Source: Thiodiazotropha sp040506705 (GTDB lineage Bacteria; Pseudomonadota; Gammaproteobacteria; Chromatiales; Chromatiaceae). Taken from it: a stretch of DNA of 64,000 nt. Made by a program: the position numbers and the translations under genes. The notes below the pieces were generated by a model. That model had not been told where the DNA came from. It saw nothing but the letters and a program-made list of their open reading frames with translations, and made no database searches. The DNA is taken from positions 62,001 through 126,000 of the forward strand of contig JBEVWG010000046.1 of NCBI GenBank assembly GCA_040506705.1, read 5' to 3'. Below, in pieces: positions 26,643 through 34,647 of the stretch. Position 1 is the first letter of the stretch. Every line of letters begins with the position of its first letter.

Positions 26643-27380
26643 ATGGTGCTAGAAGCACTCTCGACTCAAGATCTGATTATTGTTGCAATCATTATCTGTT
26701 CTGCCTATCTGGTGAGAGGCATAGCCGGCTTTGGTTCAGGCTTGATTGCGATTCCCCTACTCGCATTGATGATGCCTCTGTCATTTGCAGTACCGCTAAT
26801 CGTTCTTCTGGACTACGTCGCTTCTGCGAGCCATGGTGTTAAACATCACGAATCGATCCAGTGGCGAGACCTGATACCACTACTCCCCTTTTCTGTCATT
26901 GGCGTGCTGTTGGCTCTCTATCTGTTCAACTATGTTGATGCTCAAATACTGCAATATGGTCTTGGCGTTTTTCTCCTCTTGTTTGCCATCTACTCACTGT
27001 TTTCAATATCACCTAATACCAAGTTGTCTCTAATGTGGGCAATACCTGGTGGAACATTGGGGGGCTTTATAGGCACTCTCTTCGGTACAGGTGGCCCCTT
27101 CTATGTCCTCTATCTGAAAATTAGAGGACTGGACAAAACCCAGTTTCGAGCAACTTTCGCCACAATTTTTCTGATTGACGGTATGAGTCGTATTATTGGT
27201 TACCTTGTATCCGGCTTTTTTGATCTCGCGCTTCTCAAAGTGGCCGCAATTACCATCCCTCTCATGGCTATTGGCATGTATGTTGGTGGACACGTGCACA
27301 GCAACCTGTCTCAACAGACATTCCAACGTGGCATAAGCATTCTACTTATAGTCAGTGGTATTTCGCTGTTGATAAAATAA
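26643..27380 (+). CDS. TauE/SafE-family membrane transporter
   Basis: The 245-residue protein is almost entirely hydrophobic with about seven to eight membrane helices. The repeated family motif appears as GIAGFGSGLIAIPLLAL in the first half and GTLGGFIGTLFGTGGPFYVLYL in the second, as in the internally duplicated TauE/SafE (DUF81) family. Members export sulfite, sulfonates or organic acids; the substrate here is unknown. It starts at ATG 26643. The FAH-type hydrolase is convergent 26 bases after its stop, so the pair share only a terminator region. Confidence 0.88.
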   Translation: MVLEALSTQDLIIVAIIICSAYLVRGIAGFGSGLIAIPLLALMMPLSFAVPLIVLLDYVASASHGVKHHESIQWRDLIPLLPFSVIGVLLALYLFNYVDAQILQYGLGVFLLLFAIYSLFSISPNTKLSLMWAIPGGTLGGFIGTLFGTGGPFYVLYLKIRGLDKTQFRATFATIFLIDGMSRIIGYLVSGFFDLALLKVAAITIPLMAIGMYVGGHVHSNLSQQTFQRGISILLIVSGISLLIK

Positions 27381-27406
27381 ACTTTCTTGGAGATACTCAA
27401 GAAACA

Positions 27407-28174
27407 CTAGTTAAATGGATTGACTAGCGCACCTATTCCATCAATATGTATTTCCACTGTACAACCCTGGGGCATAGGGCCAGCACCTAATGATGTACCA
27501 CAGACAATCACATCCCCTGGATTGAGTGTCATGTCTTTTGAAAGCCTACTCACAATCTGACGTGGGGAGTAAAACATATCACTAACTGGATAATTCTGAT
27601 GTTCAACACCATCCACCAGAGTTTTTACATACAGAGCATCCACATCCAAGCCAGTGGCAATAGCTGGTCCCACCGCACCAAAGGTGTCAAAACTCTTGGC
27701 CCTGGTCCACTGGACAAATGAAGGGTCTTCCTTCATCAATCCCCGTGCGGTGACATCATTTACGCAGGTATATCCAAAGATGTACTTATCTGCATCATGC
27801 TCATTGATATCACAACAGCGCTCTCCGATAACAATGCCAAGCTCACCTTCGAATGCCACGGGGCCATCATAGGAAGCAGGTTGACGGATGGTTTGTCCCG
27901 TCGCTAAGAAAGAGCCATTTGCTTTCATGAAGTAAAGTGGATGCGCTGGTTGTGACCACCCTTCCTTTTCTGCCCTGGAACGAAAATTGTTCCACAATCC
28001 AATCATTTTGGTAGGTTCACTCGGAATGAGAAGATTAATTTCCGAAGTTGGTAAAAATTCACCTGTAGCCTTTGAATTACGAAACATCTCCCCTTGATAA
28101 ACCGCAACATGGTCGTTCCTTAACACACCAAACCCTTCCTTACCCAAATACTCAAAACGAACCCACTGTTCCAC
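27407..28174 (-). CDS. Fumarylacetoacetate hydrolase (FAH) family protein
   Basis: A 255-residue C-C bond hydrolase or decarboxylase of the FAH fold. Metal ligands are recognisable: the EGELG pair of Glu and the Asp of CVNDVTARGLM, with a later segment RAKSFDTFGAVGPAI and GDVIVCGTSLGAG typical of the family. These enzymes cleave or isomerise acylpyruvates and homoprotocatechuate-type compounds with Mg2+. No aromatic catabolic operon surrounds it, so the substrate cannot be named. An acylpyruvase function is a common role for stand-alone members. Confidence 0.88.
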   Translation of the reverse strand: MEQWVRFEYLGKEGFGVLRNDHVAVYQGEMFRNSKATGEFLPTSEINLLIPSEPTKMIGLWNNFRSRAEKEGWSQPAHPLYFMKANGSFLATGQTIRQPASYDGPVAFEGELGIVIGERCCDINEHDADKYIFGYTCVNDVTARGLMKEDPSFVQWTRAKSFDTFGAVGPAIATGLDVDALYVKTLVDGVEHQNYPVSDMFYSPRQIVSRLSKDMTLNPGDVIVCGTSLGAGPMPQGCTVEIHIDGIGALVNPFN

Positions 28175-28544
28175 AATCCCTCTCCATTATCGTTAAGTTT
28201 CAAATCGCGTCTACTATCCAATTACTTTAATAAATATCTATAACAAACTGATTTGATTGAGATAACCTCTATCTATAACTCTTAATATCCCTCAATCGAG
28301 AAAATCTAAAATTTTTATATTCGCGCCGACATAAAGAAGGTCAATGGCAATCAATTCAAAAAGTGATCATCAAATTCATGGCAATAGAGTCTCACACAGA
28401 ATTTTATTCACATCTTTCAGACTTTAAAAGCCTATTCACTTAAGAACCTTTCTGGCGTGTCGATAAACCGGGTCAGAAGGATATGTCACTGTTTACGTTG
28501 TCACAGGTAAGCAAGCTGTATCATAACTGAAATTTACCTGATCA
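28175..28544. other. 370-base intergenic region, no supported gene
   Basis: This should hold the promoter of the minus-strand FAH gene and of the small plus-strand gene. The only notable item is a 27-codon frame at 28344-28427 with AAGAAGG just upstream, too short to support as a gene. Confidence 0.3.
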
Positions 28545-28556
28545 TTGGCTATCAAT

Positions 28557-28790
28557 ATGCTTGAAAATATCTACAAAATGACTTTAACAAGTTTTGCTAT
28601 AGGCTCCCTGTTTTTACCCTTAATTTTGTTTGTTATCCATTTGGAGTCACACTATACAGGAGCCACCCAATTGAATAGTTTAGCCTTGTATGAACTATTC
28701 ATAATTCTGGCTCTATTCATCTTCCCCTTTAGTGCAATGAAACTCCTTCAGGTCTCCTGGAATAAAACCAAAGACAGCCATCCCTTCTAA
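28557..28790 (+). CDS. Small two-helix membrane protein, unknown
   Basis: ATG 28557 gives 77 residues (a TTG four codons upstream is possible). Two hydrophobic segments are visible: about residues 12-29 (SFAIGSLFLPLILFVIHL) and about 46-64 (LYELFIILALFIFPFSAM). It ends with a short polar tail. No family is recognised. The neighbours are the FAH gene (divergent) and the TPR lipoprotein gene (convergent), which give no clue. It might be spurious, but the length, hydrophobic pattern and lack of overlap favour a real gene. Confidence 0.45.
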   Translation: MLENIYKMTLTSFAIGSLFLPLILFVIHLESHYTGATQLNSLALYELFIILALFIFPFSAMKLLQVSWNKTKDSHPF

Positions 28791-28812
28791 CCCGACGCGT
28801 CAATCATGAAGA

Positions 28813-29724
28813 TCATAATCTCTTCTCTAGATTTTTAATGCGTATTTGGCTTTTTTTATCATCTGGGTCAAATTTTAGAGCAGTTTTCCATAGCTCGACA
28901 GCTTTTACAGGTTCTTCACGAACAGTTCTTACGCCTTTCAGGTAGAGATTTTTTCCAAGCTCTTTGCGCAAACCATGCAGCCTCTTTATTGCAGAAGGAT
29001 CACGAATAAAGACCTTTTCTGCCTTAGTAAGATGATGGAGGGATTTTTCATACTTTGCTAATTTAAAAGCGGCACGGGCTTGTACGACTCTGATCTTCAT
29101 CAACATATTTTTCAGTTCAGTATCTCTGGGATACTTCAGAATATGCTTTTCCAGCTCTTCAATATAAGTTGTAACATCGGAGGCTCTATGCTCTGCCTGC
29201 AAGATAGCCTGACGTGAATAGACATAACCTTCATCATGATAGTTATTTTTACTTTCTCTATTCGATCTCTTTTTTTGATAGCCTTGAGAAATCGCCACCT
29301 TTTTCTGCATTTTAAGCTTCAGATTCTCTCTGTTTATTCTACGCAATCCCTTTAATGCTGCGTCATGTTGTGGATCAAGTGCTAGAATTTCGAAAAATAG
29401 CTTTTCCGCACTCTTCAGGTCTCCCTTGTTGTGCGCTTTTTTGGCAGTTGATAATAATCTCTTGCTCTTATCCTCTATTTGCGCTTTGAGGCTCTCTATC
29501 TTTTTCTCGATTTTTCTACTTTTACCTGACAATGTTCTGGCAATTCGATATTCGTATAGCGCTTTCTGTAAATCCCCTTTCTGCTCGTGTCTGGCTGCCG
29601 ATATAAGCCAGGTAGAGGGCTTTGAAAATGCCCCGTCATGCCGTTCGGAAACTGAACCTTTTTTTGCACATCCCAAACTGAGAACCAGCAGTAACAATAT
29701 TGGAGCATAGCTTAGCCTAGCCAT
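28813..29724 (-). CDS. TPR-repeat lipoprotein downstream of kinase and deacetylase genes
   Basis: The protein is about 303 residues from ATG 29724; GTG 29736, which overlaps the preceding stop as GTGA, is an alternative. The signal sequence ends LVLSLGC, an acceptable though not ideal lipobox. The rest is mostly helical, Lys-rich and TPR-like, with repeats around 30-75, 75-115 and 230-300 (AVELWKTALKFDPDD is a clear TPR). It is the third gene of a minus-strand set after the Ser/Thr kinase and the LysM-deacetylase lipoprotein. Its make-up mirrors the LysM/TPR lipoprotein at 19646-20947, suggesting a shared envelope role. Confidence 0.75.
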   Translation of the reverse strand: MARLSYAPILLLLVLSLGCAKKGSVSERHDGAFSKPSTWLISAARHEQKGDLQKALYEYRIARTLSGKSRKIEKKIESLKAQIEDKSKRLLSTAKKAHNKGDLKSAEKLFFEILALDPQHDAALKGLRRINRENLKLKMQKKVAISQGYQKKRSNRESKNNYHDEGYVYSRQAILQAEHRASDVTTYIEELEKHILKYPRDTELKNMLMKIRVVQARAAFKLAKYEKSLHHLTKAEKVFIRDPSAIKRLHGLRKELGKNLYLKGVRTVREEPVKAVELWKTALKFDPDDKKSQIRIKNLEKRL

Positions 29725-29732
29725 CACGCCAG

Positions 29733-30725
29733 TCACCGTGGCTGAAAGGTAATTAACTTGGATACGAAATCATCCATGCCACGATCCCCAAAAATCATAG
29801 TTCTGTTTAGAAGATAGGGGTAGGTAAAAGCAGCATTCGCTGCTGGTCGGACTGTCAAGCCAAGCAGAAGACCATGAGCTTTCAATTCATCTATAACCCG
29901 ACTATTTGCATCGCCAAAAGGATAGGCAAAAAAGCGGGGGGTAGCTGATAACTCTGTGGAAAGCTTGCGTGAGGGCACTCTAACCTCCTCACGTACTCTC
30001 TTAGCATATTCTGCTTTCCCCTCACCAGCCTTCTTAACAGCAAGGTTGGAATGGGTCTTCGAATGGGGTTGTATACTGATTAACCCACTCTTTTTCATGG
30101 CCAGAAGTTGTTTTGTTTTCAATCCACCGTTATTCATGTAGTCACTGTAAATGAATACAGTAGCTGGAAATTCAAACTCTTTCAGGATTGGATAGGCGAC
30201 TTCGAATATAGAACGATGACCATCATCAATAGTCAGCACAACCGAGCGCTTGGGCAAAACCTGATCGCCACGAAGAAAATTGTATAATTCGTGCAGGTGA
30301 ATTACCCGGTAGCCATTTTCACTAAGATAGCTAAGTTGTTGCTGAAATTGTTGGGGGGAGACTTCCAATCTCCCACCTTTGTCACCAAAGCGGTGATAAC
30401 ACAATATCGGGACAGTCTGATATCCATCAAACTCAATACCTGTTGGATTATGACTCTTTAAAGGAATAATGATCTCATTTCCAGCCGATATAGCGCCTGG
30501 CGAATTGGCATCTTCTATCATCCATGCGAGATCTTTATCTCCCAGATATCGGCGAGCGAGACTTTGTGCATCCTCCTTACCAACGCGAAGCACCACAAAC
30601 TCACTATCTTTGGCGATAACTTTGCTGGTTGTTGGGCTAGTGGAACAGGCCGTACCTAACAAAATATAGATCACAAGCAATGTGCCGGTGGTGTATTTCC
30701 TCAAAGATACAGATCTCAAAATCAT
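29733..30725 (-). CDS. Lipoprotein with LysM-like segment and NodB-type polysaccharide deacetylase domain
   Basis: This is a 330-residue lipoprotein with lipobox LLGTAC (Cys27). Residues about 43-90 resemble a LysM repeat (AQSLARRYLGDKDLAWMIEDAN, ending IIIP, in outline). From residue 104 a polysaccharide deacetylase domain follows: TIDDG with D167 and D168, then H221 and H225 in the HSKTH motif, then FAYPFGD. These are the metal and catalytic residues of NodB enzymes, which remove acetyl groups from GlcNAc or GlcN polymers. It probably acts on peptidoglycan or an envelope polysaccharide. It overlaps the TPR lipoprotein gene and follows the kinase gene by 95 bases. Confidence 0.86.
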   Translation of the reverse strand: MILRSVSLRKYTTGTLLVIYILLGTACSTSPTTSKVIAKDSEFVVLRVGKEDAQSLARRYLGDKDLAWMIEDANSPGAISAGNEIIIPLKSHNPTGIEFDGYQTVPILCYHRFGDKGGRLEVSPQQFQQQLSYLSENGYRVIHLHELYNFLRGDQVLPKRSVVLTIDDGHRSIFEVAYPILKEFEFPATVFIYSDYMNNGGLKTKQLLAMKKSGLISIQPHSKTHSNLAVKKAGEGKAEYAKRVREEVRVPSRKLSTELSATPRFFAYPFGDANSRVIDELKAHGLLLGLTVRPAANAAFTYPYLLNRTMIFGDRGMDDFVSKLITFQPR

Positions 30726-30820
30726 ATCGTTAGAGCACCAGACTGACGCCTTGATTTAGACGCTTAGAGTCATTCAGATGTAACCTGTTGAAACTTTCAC
30801 TAAGGCAGACCATTGATTAC

Positions 30821-32620
30821 CTAATTTCGTTTCATGATGCGTGTTGCATCATTGTCTATATCAGCTGAAGGTGAGGGGCTAGCTTTTGTATTGGTGGTAT
30901 CGGTAGTAGCCTGCTGATTTCGAACAGGAGCAATGTTGGTCCTATCATCATCGACCACTATCTCTTCTGTTTCTGTTTCGATGTCTGATTCTTGAGTCTG
31001 AGTTACTTCCTCTGACAACTGTTCTGTTTGTTCAAGTTTCTGCAACTCATCAGCCATTCTATTGTAATCTGTATAGAGCAAGCCTAACTCATCATTTCTT
31101 TCCTGCCGGATACGATAGCCATAGTTACCCCGCCTTACATGACTCATTGCTTTTCGGAGAACTTTCATCGGTATCGTGATCCCTGTTGCCAGCAGATAAG
31201 CGACTATGACCACAGTCATTACCACGGCCAATAGCAAACCCAGCATTGTATAAAATGTAAGATCAGCAGCAGCTATCAATGGTGTTTGGGACAATCCAAG
31301 TTGCACGCCGCCTATGGTCTTGTTCTGAAATAGCAAGGGTGCCTGAAAATCGAATACATCATCTCCATTCCATACATCTTCCGAGATCATCATTCCACCC
31401 TCTTTCCGTAGAAAGTTATCTCGCTCAGATATATCGAGACTTTTACCCACCTCATCAAGGGAGGTACTCGCCCTTAGTATCCTTTTGTGATCGAAAATCC
31501 TCAGATAACTGATCTGTTGCCGACCGTTAATCTCCTGTACAAAGGTCTCTACTGCTACCCAGTCCTGGATTAATACTGCTTCAGCACTTTCTATCGCTAT
31601 AAATTCTGCAAGTGTACTACCCGAATCGAGGGTCAACTCGGTCATCGTATCCACTTGTTTCTGATAAACAAGAAAAGAGCCTAATATCATGGCCAGTGAC
31701 ACTACAAGCGCCATCGCAGCAGTCCACTTGATCCTTAGCGGTAGAATTTTAGACTCATTGAGATGCTCTTGCTTTTCATCGATTTCATGAACCACACGTC
31801 GTAGCGCACCTGCCAGATCCTTGCCGGTCTGATAACGACTTTCAGGGTTTTTACTCAGTAATTTCTCAATAATCGCTTTTAAACTCTGCGGGATGTCAGT
31901 TTTTCTTATATCGATCGGAGCAGGATCTTCCTGCACGATCTTCATCAGCAATGAAGTCAGAGTTTCAGAAACAAAGGGTTTTACCCCGGTAATCAGCTGA
32001 TAGAGTATGACACCCAGCGAAAACAGATCGGATCGTCCATCGACCTGTTGACCTTCTACTTGTTCAGGGGACATATACTGAGGTGTTCCCAAAACGGAGC
32101 CAATTCTGGTGCGATGCTCTTTGTTGGGTGCATCCATCCGTGCAATACCGAAATCGGTGATGCGTATGGTATTGCTGTAACCTGGTGAAATAATATTACC
32201 CGGCTTGACATCCCGGTGGACGATTCCCTTAGCGTGGGAATAGTCCAATGCTTCGGCAAGTTGTATCCCATAAACTACTGCATCCCTCGTAGATATGGGG
32301 GTATCGCAATCCATCATATCCTCTAGGGTACGACCTTCAAGAAACTCCATGGCAATATAGGGGCCCTGCTCTGCCTCTCCAACATCGAAAATAGTGACAA
32401 TGTTAGGGTGGGTCAGCTTTCCTGCTGCCTTTGCTTCCTGGAGAAAACGGTATCGGTACTCAGGATCGACAGCACATTCACCTCGCAATAGCTTAATAGC
32501 CAATGTGCGGTTGATTTCAGGGTCAAATGCTTTATAGACAATAGACATTGCGCCTTCGCCTACCTCTTCAATCAATTGAAATCTTCCAATTGACTCTGGC
32601 ATAGGATACATATTATCCAA
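30821..32620 (-). CDS. Membrane Ser/Thr protein kinase with HAMP domain (PpkA-like candidate)
   Basis: The 599-residue protein has an intact Hanks kinase domain (about 12-275): GEGAMS glycine loop, K43, HRDVKPGN with D137, DFG at 156-158 and SPEQ. A membrane helix at about 300-319, an extracytoplasmic sensor segment, a second helix at 457-478 and a HAMP domain (about 480-531) follow. The C-terminal cytoplasmic tail carries two Thr motifs, DRTNI (about 559-563) and DATRI (about 591-595), resembling FHA-binding phosphothreonine sites. TTG 32620 is the likely start, because GGAGAGG lies 4 bases upstream; ATG 32611 is too far. With pppA and an FHA gene in the T6SS cluster and no kinase there, this is the probable PpkA equivalent. 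Confidence 0.9.
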   Translation of the reverse strand: MDNMYPMPESIGRFQLIEEVGEGAMSIVYKAFDPEINRTLAIKLLRGECAVDPEYRYRFLQEAKAAGKLTHPNIVTIFDVGEAEQGPYIAMEFLEGRTLEDMMDCDTPISTRDAVVYGIQLAEALDYSHAKGIVHRDVKPGNIISPGYSNTIRITDFGIARMDAPNKEHRTRIGSVLGTPQYMSPEQVEGQQVDGRSDLFSLGVILYQLITGVKPFVSETLTSLLMKIVQEDPAPIDIRKTDIPQSLKAIIEKLLSKNPESRYQTGKDLAGALRRVVHEIDEKQEHLNESKILPLRIKWTAAMALVVSLAMILGSFLVYQKQVDTMTELTLDSGSTLAEFIAIESAEAVLIQDWVAVETFVQEINGRQQISYLRIFDHKRILRASTSLDEVGKSLDISERDNFLRKEGGMMISEDVWNGDDVFDFQAPLLFQNKTIGGVQLGLSQTPLIAAADLTFYTMLGLLLAVVMTVVIVAYLLATGITIPMKVLRKAMSHVRRGNYGYRIRQERNDELGLLYTDYNRMADELQKLEQTEQLSEEVTQTQESDIETETEEIVVDDDRTNIAPVRNQQATTDTTNTKASPSPSADIDNDATRIMKRN

Positions 32621-32959
32621 ATTACCTCTCCTGCAACTTCGCCTTACAACACTGGCAGATTTGCCTGTGTATCACCCCTGGAACAGTAAAAAAGCAGAGA
32701 TCGGTCCAGCCCCCTGGAACACCGATTATTTTGCTCTTCTGCATAGAAACCGAGGGCCAATGACAAGTTTTAGCTGGAATTCACTATACAATATCGCCTC
32801 TTTCCCTGAAAGAGTGTAGCAAATCGACAAAAACTTATTGACGTAACCCTTTTATTTGATTAGCTTTCCTATAAGTAGATAGTTGATTCCAAAGCCACAA
32901 TGAATGGACTTTCAGCCTGAACAATCCTGGAAATCGGGCCAATAATAAGCGGGCATCTC
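32621..32959. other. 339-base divergent promoter region
   Basis: The region lies between the minus-strand kinase gene and the plus-strand gene at 32960, so it must hold promoters for both. The kinase ribosome site (GGAGAGG, complement of about 32625-32631) is at its left end. A TTGACG near 32838 could be a -35 box for the right-hand gene, but no good -10 is at the correct distance. No gene is seen. Confidence 0.4.
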
Positions 32960-33745
32960 ATGACAGAATCTTTCGACATCCCAAGACTCATAGAATTACG
33001 CAAGCTCACCCGCTCGGTTTCTGAACGGATAGAAACACGGCTTAAGTCCTATCTGTCCACTTTAGCACCACTTTTTTCGCCACAACCCATACTCGGAGAA
33101 TATATTCGTGGTGTCTCAAAGTCATCTGTGAAGGGGGCGGAAAAGAATTTCCAAGAACTGAAAAACAACTATCTGGCAATTGCAAGACAAGCCCCATTCT
33201 CACTCGATTCAGAAATCTCCTCACCTCTGGATATATTTGCAGCCACCCCTGCATTAACCCCCGTCACCTACCCCTACAAAGCGGAAAAAGAGGGTAAGTC
33301 TGCAGAACTTACCGTCACTTCACCGTTGAAATGGATACTCTCCTATCCTGAGATGACACCCTCAAAGATACTCAATCTGCTACAAGGGAACCGGAATCAA
33401 GTTAGAGATGAGCTTTCACATATGCTGTTGCAATGCCTTACGTTAAACCTTGTCCTGGCTAAGCAGAGCGGACTGAAAGGCATTTTGAACGACTTGCGCT
33501 TTCAACTGGAGTCAACGCAGATGGAAGGCTTAGGTGAGCTTCCCGTGCTTATGGTCTCTTGCCCGGTCTCGACTGAACTTCCTGCAGATGATGTCATCAT
33601 TCAGAATACTGAAATTTCTGGTATTCCCTCATTCGAGGAGATAATCAAGATTGAGGACATCAGGACAATGTCAGATCCCTTGCGCCAAACCATGCTCTCG
33701 ATAACCCAGGAAGTTACTCCTGAGATCTATCAGGAAATCACATAG
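32960..33745 (+). CDS. Unknown cytoplasmic protein divergent from the kinase gene
   Basis: I do not recognise this 261-residue protein. It starts at ATG 32960. It has no signal peptide or membrane segment. The N-terminal third is helical (LIELRKLTRSVSERIETRL), the middle contains Pro-rich turns, and the C-terminal part has VLMVSCPVSTELPADDV and an acidic end. It shares an intergenic region with the kinase, so a regulatory or substrate link is possible but unsupported. Codon use and composition look like those of the neighbouring genes. Confidence 0.7.
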   Translation: MTESFDIPRLIELRKLTRSVSERIETRLKSYLSTLAPLFSPQPILGEYIRGVSKSSVKGAEKNFQELKNNYLAIARQAPFSLDSEISSPLDIFAATPALTPVTYPYKAEKEGKSAELTVTSPLKWILSYPEMTPSKILNLLQGNRNQVRDELSHMLLQCLTLNLVLAKQSGLKGILNDLRFQLESTQMEGLGELPVLMVSCPVSTELPADDVIIQNTEISGIPSFEEIIKIEDIRTMSDPLRQTMLSITQEVTPEIYQEIT

Positions 33746-34058
33746 CTGCACTCTCGGTGAATTTGATGAGACATTTTCCTGTTTGTCTCAGCCATTTAAG
33801 TGTGACGATCTGTTCAATATTGTTCGTGCCAGCTTGATTCAATCAGTGTTAACAGCCCCTAGTGGGCCCCTCTGTAAATCCGGTAACCCTCAGCCGCACC
33901 ACAAGCGCCATTGGCAAGGCATGCGAGCATAGGGCTAGATCTTATGCGCCGAGGCATCTTAAATAATTACTATAAATAAAATATGGTTTATCTTCTTCAG
34001 TGTTCTTCTTAAAATCTGCGCTATTCTTTGAATTCAACTCTAATAACAGGATAGAAAT
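33746..34058. other. 313-base intergenic region before tpx
   Basis: No gene is seen. A G+C-rich stretch (about 33850-33960) is followed by an A+T-rich stretch directly upstream of tpx, where the tpx promoter is expected. I found no clear -35/-10 pair or known peroxide-response operator by eye. Confidence 0.3.
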
Positions 34059-34559
34059 ATGGCTACTATCACCCTTGAAGGCAATCAGATTAATACTAAT
34101 GGCGATCTTCCCGCAGTAGGATCCGAAGCGCCTGAATTCTCATTGACTGCTGGAGATCTTTCAGATGTTTCGCTTGATAACTATGCCGGCAAAAAGAAAT
34201 TGCTGAACATTGTTCCAAGCCTTGATACTGGTGTTTGCGCCACTTCTACAATCACTTTCAATAAAGCTATGGCCGGTAAATCCAACTCCGTAGCCTTGGT
34301 GATCTCTGCCGACTTGCCGTTTGCTCAAGGCCGATTCTGCAGTGCTGAAGGTGTGGATAATGTCGTCTCGCTCTCTATGATGAAAAATCGAAACTTCGCT
34401 AAAGATTATGGCGTATTGATCACCGACGGCCCGTTGGCAGGCATTTGTGCCCGTGCTGTGGTCATCCTGGATGAGAACAACAAGGTAATCTACTCTCAGT
34501 TGGTACCTGAAATTGTGCAGGAACCTGACTACGACGCAGCCCTTGCACATCTTGATTGA
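34059..34559 (+). CDS. tpx: Thiol peroxidase Tpx
   Basis: Tpx reduces H2O2 and organic hydroperoxides using thioredoxin. The 166-residue protein has the atypical 2-Cys peroxiredoxin features: peroxidatic C60 in SLDTGVCATS and resolving C94 in GRFCSAEG, with the GDLSDVSL and ISADLPFAQ segments of the Tpx group. Spacing of the two cysteines is as in E. coli Tpx. It has AGGAT six bases before ATG 34059 and a strong terminator after the stop, so it is probably monocistronic. Confidence 0.97.
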   Translation: MATITLEGNQINTNGDLPAVGSEAPEFSLTAGDLSDVSLDNYAGKKKLLNIVPSLDTGVCATSTITFNKAMAGKSNSVALVISADLPFAQGRFCSAEGVDNVVSLSMMKNRNFAKDYGVLITDGPLAGICARAVVILDENNKVIYSQLVPEIVQEPDYDAALAHLD

Positions 34560-34607
34560 AGGTTGAGGTGGCTGATCTGATCAAGTAGGTCATCAGATCT
34601 ATAGCTG

Positions 34608-34636
34608 AAAAAAGGGCGCTTGATGCGCCCTTTTTT
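34608..34636. terminator. Bidirectional intrinsic terminator between tpx and the H1-like gene
   Basis: AAAAAAGGGCGC (34608-34619) pairs fully with GCGCCCTTTTTT (34625-34636) around TTGAT. The stem has A-runs and T-runs on both sides, so it can end transcription of tpx from the left and of the convergent gene from the right. Confidence 0.9.
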
Positions 34637-34647
34637 ACGAAAGAAAG

